A stretch of 64,000 nucleotides of DNA from Diadema setosum (taxonomy: Eukaryota > Echinodermata > Echinoidea > Diadematoida > Diadematidae): NCBI GenBank assembly GCA_033980235.1, contig CM067065.1:26738336-26802335 (forward strand), read 5' to 3'. The number at the start of each line of letters is the position of its first letter. Positions within the stretch are counted from its first letter, which is position 1. The notes under the pieces were generated by a model. It saw nothing but the letters and a program-made list of their open reading frames with translations. It was not told where the DNA came from and searched no databases. Position numbers and translations under genes: made by a program. This document shows positions 55,695-64,000 of this stretch, piece after piece.

Positions 55695-57811
55695 ATATGT
55701 AAACTGTGTTCCAAAGAAAACTCTCTACCACATAAATGTAGATGTTGTACATCAATTGCGATATTGAAATACCAGGCCTACTATGTGTTTTTGTTACTTT
55801 ATTTTTGGTTTTTTTTTTTTTACTCGTATAATATAAGTTCAGGTCAGTTCAGTTAAAATCTATTTGTTGTTTTTCACATTGAAATAGTAAATGAACATAA
55901 ATTTAACGTTCTTCACTGACAAACAAATGATGCATTACATTCATACAAAGAAAACAATTATTACAAACTTAGTGTAAGGATACCATACGATAGCTGGTAA
56001 AATAACGAAAGTGAAATAATGAGTAGACAGGAGTATGGGACATAGACAACGATCCTGGGAGGTCTCAGGGGGAAGAAATATAATTATTAAAATCTACCCT
56101 TACGCAAAGATTTTAATAGCTGTGAATTGACCCATAGATAAATGCATGCACAAACAGACCAAAAAAAAAAAAGCCTTCCAAAAACAAATACAACATTAAT
56201 GTACACACATTATGATTATTTTTTTTTTTGCACTCATCAATAGGTAAAACGGGACAGTTGTATCTGTTTTTAATGATGTATTTGCACTGATCTACGACGT
56301 GGGACACATGGAGCAACTACAGAAGATATTGATAATAATTATGTAAGAGTGAATATAATATATCGTTTGTGCATTAATGTATTCCACGCCACGCAACAGA
56401 AAACAAAAACTATAGCGGTCATAATTATTTTAACATTCCACAGCTCTGCAGTTATACAAGAAATTCACTTTCAGTATAAAGTCAGTATAAATGGGCATTA
56501 TTTACAAATACGATGCATATGCCCTGAAAGCAAGACATAGTCATTTACATTCACGAAGAATAACAGATGTTCATGTAGCTTTCGAAATGAATGAACGGTA
56601 AGAGATTGTGTCAGTCAAGCTTAAGAACAGGTCTGGACACGCAGAGGAAGGCATGCACCAAGGGTAAAACTAGAAAGGAAAAAAAACACACTTTGCATAA
56701 CATTAAGAAGTTTATTCCCCTTTGCTATAGGTGCATGGTGACATTTGACTTTCCATGTCTACAATTATGTACCTATTACCGCCTACAACATATAGCACAA
56801 ACTACTTGACGTCTGACTGCAGTCAATTTTACTGTTTACTACTACATGTATGGAGTATAAAATGGAAACTGTTCAAAACGAAAACACACTATCACATAAA
56901 TGTAGATGTTGTATATGCAATTGCAATATTGAGAAAGCAGGCCTACTACAGTATGGTTGTTTTTGTACTCGTATAAGTTCAGTTCAGTTAAGTTCAAATT
57001 TATTTCGTCTTTTTTCACAATGAAATAATATATAAACATAAATGTCACTTTTTTCGGTGACAAAAATGATGAATGTACATCACCATACAAAGAAAACAAT
57101 CATTGAAAACTTACAGTAAGGATACATTACAATAGCTGGTAAAATAACGAACATGAAATACAATGTAATTGTCAATAATATGCATTTTGCGAAAACAAAA
57201 TAAATCGGAGGGACCCACTACGAAGACAGAGCTTGTAGAATGTGGGTCCCTTTAAATAAACTTAATTAAAAAGAGTTGGTGCGAAGATTGATTGAAAACA
57301 GCCACTAAGAGGCACAGAAGATTTGGGCCAAATACCACGCATATGCCCTGAAAGCAAGACATTGTCATGTGCATTCACAAAGAATGGCAGATGTCCATGA
57401 AGCTTTCGAACTGAATGTACGGTAGGAGATTGTGACCATCATGCTTGAGAACAGGTGTGGACAAATAAAGAAAGGAAGGCACCGAGGGTAAAACAACACG
57501 GAAAAAACCCACACACTTTGCATAACATTTAAAGAAACACTTAATTCCATTTTGCTAGCATCAGTGCACAATGGCAATTTTTCGTATGCCTATGATTATC
57601 TGAACAGAATATTGTACAAAGTGCGTGACGCCTGACTGCATTCAACTTTACCGTTTATTACTATGTAACAAAATTGTGTTCAAACGAAAACACTCTTCCA
57701 TATAAATGTACAACATTAAATACAATACTAAAATAGTATCGCTGTCCCATTCTGTTATTTCGAGCTTGAAATAAAAGTTCCATGACATTTGATCCTAGAA
57801 TCTACAAATGT

Positions 57812-58250
57812 ACGAGTTCTCAGATAAGTAGTACAACTCGTTAAGGCTCTTTGAGACTCACTGTGACTTCGTCCATTAAAGGCTTTTCATCTTCCTCTTT
57901 TCATCTCCTCTTCTCGCTTTTTTTTTTCTGCGGGTTTTTGCAATTTCTAATTTTGGTATATACATAAACCAATGCGCCAAGAGTTCTCATATCAGCAGTC
58001 CAACTCGTTGAGGCTCTCTGAGACTCTCTGTGATTTCATCCATTATTGACTTTTCATCTTCATCTTTTCATCTCTTCTTCAACGTTGTTTTCTGCGTGTA
58101 TTTGCAATTTCGAATTTGTGTATACATGCACCAGTTAGCCCGGAGTTCTCAGATCAGCAGTGCAACTCGTTGAGGTTCTCTGAGACTCACTCTGTCTTTG
58201 TTCGTTAATGGCTTTTCGTCTTCATCTTTTCATCTCTTTTACATCATGCG
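57812..58250 (+). repeat. Tandem repeat, about 165 bp x 2.6
   Basis: Units begin at about 57814, 57981 and 58142 with GAGTTCTCAGATCAGCAG. They share CAACTCGTTGAGGCTCTCTG and CTTTTCATCTTCATCTTTTC. Confidence 0.88.
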
Positions 58251-59086
58251 GAACACTCCCATTGCCTTCCCACTCTCTTAAAATGTCCGATTTTATGAAT
58301 ATCTTCCTCAAAACGACTCTTCGTTGTCGGGGACACCCTCCCCTACCTTACATCTCCTGTTTCTGGTCCTCTCCTTGCTTCATTGAGTTTAAGTAAAAAC
58401 CCTGTGGCTTTTTTGTTGTATAGGGTTAAATCTCTCCTGATATTTCGACACCATTATCAGGGCTGTTTTTTATCTCCTTCCTGGTGTACATTCTCAATAA
58501 TCCTCCATGTCATCCAGAGTACCCGTTACCAATTATACGTACTCAAATCCCATCTGGTTTAGGTTCTTTAGGGAAAAACCCACCGTCTTTTATGCATGCC
58601 TAAAAACAGCTTTTCCACGACAATGTCATCTACGCTATATACTGTAATGACAGAATGTCAATCTGCGTGCGACAATGATAATGGCATGTAGAGATTAAAC
58701 TAGAATAGGGGAATATCAAAGATCAAAAGCGTGTGAAAAACCTGTAAGAAGAAAAATGTGTGTCGCACACATCTTCTCCTACTCTTTACATCTGTTATGG
58801 GTCAAAACGCGAGGAAAATGCTCATACCAAAGTTGAAATAGGTAGGGATAATCAAATATAGTTTTTAAACTACTTCATACAGCGCCCTATAGAAATGGAC
58901 ATGACTCATTTATATTGTTCCCATTAACACCTGCCAATGGGGATGTACACACATCTTGAAGACTAAGCGTAGGATGATTAAAATTAAAGGCATACTTTTC
59001 TTGTGCACTAAACCATCTGATACCGAATGTGTGTCACATTCAGTAGATTAAAGGAAAATCCAGATGCTTAAGAATAATGTACATAC
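58251..59086. other. Gene-free stretch
   Basis: No recognised gene. It includes TAGGGTTAAATCTCTCCTGATATT and an AT-rich tail. Confidence 0.45.
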
Positions 59087-59293
59087 TTGCGTCGTACATC
59101 TTTACTTGCCACGGAGGAAGGTGGTCAGCGGCTTATCATTGACGATAATGTCCTCAATCTAAAACGTGTACAAAGTGAACGGAGTCGGTTAGAGTGCCGG
59201 AAATTAATACTCAAACATTCAAAGACGCTGGTCAAACAAATAGAAAGTGTGAAACTTAGTGGACAGGAAATAACAAATCCCAGAGAATATTGA
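59087..59293 (+). CDS. Hypothetical charged ORF, possibly an exon
   Basis: 68 codons, open from a non-ATG start and ending N-P-R-E-Y. It is rich in K, R, E, L and Q with heptad-like spacing (L-K-R-V-Q-S-E-R-S-R-L-E and on), so a short coiled coil is possible. It is not low-complexity and is not part of any repeat I recognise here. No family; no convincing splice sites. It may be chance. Confidence 0.22.
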   Translation: MRRTSLLATEEGGQRLIIDDNVLNLKRVQSERSRLECRKLILKHSKTLVKQIESVKLSGQEITNPREY

Positions 59294-59427
59294 AATACAA
59301 AAGAGAAAAAAGTGTAGCTAGGTACTGGCGAATAACAGTTATAATTACGGAAACTGTACAAAAAAAGACATTGTTTTCATGAATTAACGCATTTAATTTG
59401 ACAAAACCTTATAACCTAAAAATGTGA

Positions 59428-59558
59428 TTAAAGGTATAATTTACTATTTGCAGATGAAACAAAAACCCAGTTTTAGTGCTTCAAAATAGTTCTAAAATGT
59501 GACTTAGGGTTAGAGACAACCGATGTAGAAATTTGAATCAGTATAATCCAAAGAAAAG
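59428..59558. mobile_element. TTAA-AGG MITE family, truncated by the LINE
   Basis: Matches the first about 130 bp of 51632-51998 (TTAAAGGTATAATTTACTAT onward, to GAATCAGTATAATC) and then stops where the LINE begins. The remainder may lie beyond the window, after the LINE. Confidence 0.78.
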
Positions 59559-59874
59559 AAGTGCGCCCCCGCCGGCTGCCGAACGTTTTTCCTTGCTCTC
59601 TTCAGTTCTCTCGGTTTTATATCGTTATTTATCCTCAAGTGGAACAGCCATCCGTATTTTACTTGGAGTGAAATAGTTGTGTTACATTCGTGATGGTTTG
59701 TGTGGAACTTTTAAAGGTTGGATTGTGAAGTTTATTGGATGATTTGGACACTTGTATGATATTGACGGGACTCACTCTCCACGGAACTCACCTTTGCATG
59801 TACACAAGCGTAGGCCTACGGAGTAAGTACACTGACTGATTTTGTGAGTGTAAGCCTGGCCATACGTCTTCACA

Positions 59875-62809
59875 ATGTTAAAGTACTCTGTACAAAAACT
59901 GTTTGAACTTGGTAACCCACTGAAGAAAATAAGAATTCCGTCGAATACATGGACCCTTCTGAAAAACCTCAACATAGCAAAAACTACAAATAGAGGATGC
60001 AGAGCTGGGTCAATGAAACGACGCCCGATACCCGTTCGCATTACGCAAAGACCCGCCATCTTGAGAAATGTGCCCAAATCCACCGAATTAGGTCAGTCGA
60101 ACCTCATTAGCGTAACAATTGAACGTTTCAAAACAACCTGTCAGCTGCCAACTGCCTTGTTATGCAACCCACGATCTTTGAATAATAAGGTTGATGAACT
60201 TGAACTTGTTGTGAAACATAACGACATTGATATCGCAGCTATTTCTGAGACGTGGTTCTCTCCTGAGGAACCCCCTGACCATTTCAGCATCCATGGCTAC
60301 AAACTCTACTCCAAGCCAAGGGCATGTCGCACAGGAGGCGGCATAGCAACCTACATCCGAGCTAGCTTACCATCAAAACTGGCTGAGGAAATAATAGTGC
60401 CTGAAGATGTCGAAGCTATGTGGATTAAAGTCAGACCAACGCGGTTGCCACGGGCGATCAGCACCATTTTCGTATGCTCACTTTACTACCCCCCACGGAG
60501 TCCCGTAGCACCAACTCTACTTGAGCACCTCAGCTCGACAATCGACCACATCCTCTCCCATCAACCCGATAGCGGCATCCTTGTCATGGGAGACTTCAAC
60601 CGACTCGATCTTACCCCGTTGCTCTCAGATGACATAAGCCAGATTGTTGATAAACCAACCAGAAATGAGGCAATTCTAGACAAAATCGTAACCAACATGG
60701 CTGATCACTACAAACCCATCGAGATTGGCCCCCCTTTGGGACTAAGCGATCACAATTGTGTTTTCCTCAAACCAAAAGTCCCCGAACCCTGCGACAATAC
60801 CTGCAAACGGAAACTCGTGAGACCAATGCGAGACAGTGATATTCGAGACTTTGGCGCATGGATAAGCGAACACGACTGGAATGAAGTCTACACTGCCACC
60901 GACGTGAACGACCAATGTACAGCGTTTTATGACACGTTGTATCAAGCACAGGACAGGTTTTTCCCTCTAAAAACTATCAAAAAACACAATCATGATAAAC
61001 CGTGGCTATCTACATACATCAAGTCACTCATATTAAAGCGGCAAAAATCGTTTCACTCTGGACGGGACTCAAAATGGAAACACTTCCGAAATAAAGTGAA
61101 AAGAGAAATAAACGCAGCAAAAAGAACTCATCGAAGGGATGTAGACCGTTTGAAGCGCTCCAATCCCAGAAACTGGTATCGTGAAATTCGCCTGATTACA
61201 TCTGGCACCAAGACACAAGCCACAGTCGAAGTGGAAAACGTAGATCGCGATGACAAGAGAGGCATAGCCAACGCCATATCTACTCACTTCTTATCTGTCA
61301 TTCAGGACATTGAGCCATTAACCACCACCCACCTCCCATCATACCTTCCGTCTCAACAAATACCAGACATTGAACCGTGGAAAGTATACCAGCAGCTCAA
61401 TAAGATAAACACAAAGAAAGCATCTGGTCCAGATGGAATCACGGCGAAGTTCATCAGAACTTTTTCGTACGAGCTAGCAAAACCGCTCACGCATCTACTC
61501 AATTCATCGTATAAACAACAATGTGTTCCCCTGCAATGGAAAAGAGCGATTGTCGCACCGCTACCCAAATCTTCACCACCATCAATCGAGAATTTACGCC
61601 CAATCGCTTTAACAGATCACTTTTCAAAAGTGGCAGAACATTTCATTGCGCAAGACACCTTGACAGCAATGATGCCAAACATGGACAAAGCCCAATTCGG
61701 TAATATGAAAGGGACTTCGACAACACATTGCTTAATAGACATTCTTCATACCCTGCACTTAAACGCTGATCGTCCAAAACAAGCGTCATCAGTTTTGATC
61801 ACCGATTTCTCCAAAGCGTTTGACCATGTCGACCACACGATTGCAGTCAAACACTTACTTGAAATGGGAGTCCCTTCGTGTTATGTGTCATGGATCAGTG
61901 ACTTCCTCCTAAACAGAAAGCACGCGGTCCGATACAGCGGAACGCTCTCTGATTGGTCCGTTGTACACGCCGGCGTCCCGCAAGGAACCAAACTTGGACC
62001 AATCATCTTTCTAGCAATGATCAACTCTGCCCTGGCCACTACCAATGGAAACATCCGCCGGTTCAAATACGTCGATGACCTTACCATAATAGAAACTCGC
62101 CCTTTCAACGAACCATCGACTCTTCCAAATGTGTTGCGTGAACTTCACACATGGGCTGCAAACAACAACATGTGTTTAAATCCGAAAAAAATGCGCGTGC
62201 ATGAATGTCTGCTTTTCTAGACGAAATCCCGAACCCCCCACTTTACAGCTGAGCGATATCACCATCAATCAGTGTACCACAGTCAAACTCCTCGGTGTGT
62301 TCATACAGGCAGACCTGAAATGGGATACGCACATCACATCAATGATCAAACGAGCGAACAGCCGCTTATTCATGCTTCGGAAGCTGAAATATAATTATTT
62401 TGCCAACGATGATCTTGTGACCATCTTCAAATCCTTTGTCCGCCCAATAACCGAGTATGCCGCTCCAGTTTGGACGGGAAGCATCACCAAGCAGCAGTGT
62501 AATGATTTAGAACGCATCCAGAAGCGCGCGTGTCGCATAATCCTCGGACCCGATTACACTTGTTATGATGAAGCCCTGAAACAATGTAAACTGGACACGC
62601 TGGAAAGCAGGCGAACTGAACTGTGTGTATCTTTCGCAAAGAACATTCAGTCTTCTGCTCTCAGTGACCTCTTTCCTGTGCGAAAAGAAACAACTAAAAG
62701 GTATAACCTTAGAAACTCAAGGAGAACGGAATTCAAATGCAATACCGAACGATTTCGAAAAAGTCCTTTGCCATATCTAACGAGACTTATGAATATACAC
62801 AATTTGTAA
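59875..62809 (+). pseudogene. LINE ORF2: APE endonuclease and reverse transcriptase, one frameshift
   Basis: The protein nicks target DNA and copies the element RNA by target-primed reverse transcription. The first 781-codon frame (59875-62220) holds an endonuclease at about residues 93-297 with its active-site signature: N98, E125 in I-S-E-T-W, the G-D-F-N motif at 239-242, and S-D-H at 291-293. The reverse transcriptase spans about 510-780 with A-S-G-P-D-G (516-521), the first catalytic aspartate in L-I-T-D-F-S-K-A-F-D (641-650), G-V-P-Q-G (700-704) and Y-V-D-D (732-735). The Y-V-D-D form is less common than F-A-D-D in this group. After seven A (62185-62191) the frame shifts, and the rest continues at 62201-62809 as a 202-codon frame with the C-terminal L-D-T-L-E-S-R-R region. 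Apart from this single extra base the gene looks intact, so the insertion is young. Start chosen at the first ATG of the open frame. Confidence 0.95.
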
Positions 62810-64000
62810 TGTCCACAATCTCTCTCTCTCTCTTCAAGTTCTCCCATTATACTGGCCAGGCTTATGGTCGCCTATTTGAATGTTATATGTAATATATCTT
62901 CAAAGGTATAACCCTGCGAATGCATATGATAATGTGTGTGTAAACGCTGGCCTATGCTTTTACGCATGCGTATGAGTTAATATCAAGCCCCTTGTATGTG
63001 TTCAGGTGCACTAGTCTACATCATGTGATTATAAACACACTCTGAAAGAGCGGAAAAGGAAGGAGCAAACATGCATTGTCTGTTTAGGTGTAGTGCAAGT
63101 GTGTCCACAACGCCGATAGTCGTTTTCGTATTGATTATATAATACCCTTTCGCAACTATCTGGGTTACGCTTTGTAATGCGGAGTAGTAATGTGTATGCC
63201 TGTGTGGGTGTATGAAAATATGTAATGAATGTGCCAAAGTTTTTGCCAAAAGGAGGTGTACGCTGCATGTGAGGGGTAAAAATGTCGAGTGTTTTTAAGA
63301 GTGTAATTGCATCCGTCTTTATCTGCATTTATGAATGTTTTAATGTTTAACGGTTTTTATTGTTATATTTGTGTTTTGGAAACAAAAGTTGTGAAACGAA
63401 TAAGCAATAGTACAATGTTATCATATCACTATACCTGTTCAGTAATGTAAGATGTCAATGTCACCTTTTTTTTTTTACTTTCTCTCTCTCTTCAAGTTTA
63501 CTATTTTTTCTTCCTCTCATTATACTGGCCAGGTTTATGGTCGCTTACTTGAATGTGTTTGTTCATCTTTAAAGGTACAACCCTGTGAATGCATACCATG
63601 TGCACTAGTCCACATCATGTGATTATAAACACACTCTAAATGAGCTAAAAATGGGAAGGTGCAAACAAGCATTGTCAGCTTGGGTGTAGAAGTGTATCCA
63701 TAACGCCGGTATTCGTTTACGAATCGATTACATAATACCCAAACGCAATATATTTGGGTTGCGATATGCAATGCGGAGTATATAGATGTGTGTGCTTCTG
63801 TGGGAGTATGAAAATATGTGATGCATGTGAGAAAGTTTTTGCCAAAGGGAGATGTACGGTCTATGTGAGGTGTAAAAATGTCGAGTGTGTTCAAAAGTGT
63901 AATTGTATCTGTTTTTATTTGTAGTACATGAATGTTTTAATGTCTGACGGTTTTTTTAATGTTATATCTGTGCTTTGGAAATTGAGTTATGAAATGAATA
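62810..64000 (+). repeat. LINE 3' untranslated region with about 0.6-kb tandem duplication
   Basis: The segment from a CTCTCTCTCT tract, CATTATACTGGCCAGG and TATGGTCGC through ACCCTGYGAATGCATA, ATCATGTGATTATAAACACA and TGTGAGGKGTAAAAATGTCGAG occurs at about 62820-63470 and again at 63478-64000. The second unit lacks about 60 bp (62935-62995). No poly(A) or short terminal repeat is reached before the window ends. Confidence 0.88.

Larger units (their letters stand above)
53740..57720. repeat. Array of diverged tandem units, about 0.8-1.2 kb each
   Basis: Landmarks recur in order: CAGGCCTACTA (54058, 55775, 56936), ACAAAGAAAACAAT (54209, 55946, 57087), GCAAGACATWGTCA (55121, 56541, 57355), AAGAGATTGTGTCAGTCA or equivalent with AACAGGT (55213, 56620, 57448), and CACTTTGCATAACATT. 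Spacing is stretched by a GTGACC MITE (54306) and a GAAGAG MITE (55448). Each unit includes AGTTCAGTTCAGTT runs. Short ORFs recur with the units and are not conserved in frame. Confidence 0.75.
59559..64000 (+). mobile_element. CR1/Jockey-group LINE, nearly full length
   Basis: It begins in the middle of a TTAA-AGG MITE with a GC-richer 5' region (GCGCCCCCGCCGGCTGCC), has one long protein with endonuclease and reverse transcriptase, and a 3' untranslated region of over 1.1 kb that reaches the window edge. No separate ORF1 is present in the roughly 315 bp before the main ORF, so this is a single-ORF LINE or an element with its ORF1 lost. No RNase H or LTR is visible. Confidence 0.9.

Noticed and set aside
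59772..60083. 103-codon ORF on the minus strand and other antisense ORFs over the LINE
   Set aside because: Shadows of the LINE reading frame.
1..64000. CRISPR arrays, rRNA genes, LTR retrotransposons, bacterial operons
   Set aside because: No regularly spaced repeats, no rRNA similarity, no paired long direct repeats with a primer-binding site and gag-pol frames were seen.

Overview
The window is non-coding-rich animal (metazoan) DNA: AT-rich, full of microsatellites and homopolymer runs, with no bacterial operons. It is built mostly from transposable elements of many kinds. A death-domain exon, a Penelope-like element with a GIY-YIG endonuclease, a CR1-type LINE, an adenain-type cysteine protease relic and several foldback MITE families point to a marine invertebrate. 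An echinoderm is my best guess, but this is inference and no species marker is visible.

Layout. 0-3.3 kb: a decayed Penelope-like element, cut at its reverse-transcriptase motif by a MITE that itself holds a second copy of the same MITE. 3.3-8.4 kb: two copies of a TA-target element (one carrying two other MITEs), short tandem repeats, a CT-rich stretch and two strong hairpins. 8.4-13 kb: small MITEs, the death-domain exon (9409-9700, minus strand) and a tandem repeat. 13.05-17.45 kb: a 4.4-kb inverted-repeat-bounded block sprinkled with a 13-bp motif, TCACGGACGTTCG. 19.0-23.4 kb: a second block marked by another recurring motif, GTAATTCCGTTACC, around two unrecognised minus-strand ORFs. 23.1-39.0 kb: a tandem segmental duplication (about 4.3 kb per unit without insertions). 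Its first unit carries an insertion of about 7.5 kb, inside which lies a 4,730-bp terminal-inverted-repeat element with an exact 4-bp target duplication and a degraded LINE end.

39-49 kb: more MITEs, including a three-level nest at 44.2-46.0 kb, and long unannotated AT-rich DNA. 49.7-50.4 kb: a broken adenain-like protease gene, probably from a Polinton/Maverick-type element. 50.7-59.4 kb: foldback MITEs, an array of diverged tandem units of about 1 kb and a shorter 165-bp tandem array. 59.56-64.0 kb: a nearly intact LINE with endonuclease and reverse transcriptase, broken by one extra base in an A-run; its 3' untranslated region is tandemly duplicated and may run past the window.

How the parts relate. 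Because paralogous empty sites are present (3476-3959, 26888, 34190, 36695), several insertion boundaries and target duplications can be read directly. Three MITE families (starting GTGACC, GAGTATATG and GAAGAG) all make 4-bp A/T-rich duplications. The 4.73-kb element shares both the target size and most of the terminal sequence of the GAAGAG MITEs, so it is a candidate large relative of them. The best candidates for undescribed biology are that 4.73-kb element with its gene-like splice sites, and the two motif-studded blocks at 13-17 kb and 19-23 kb.
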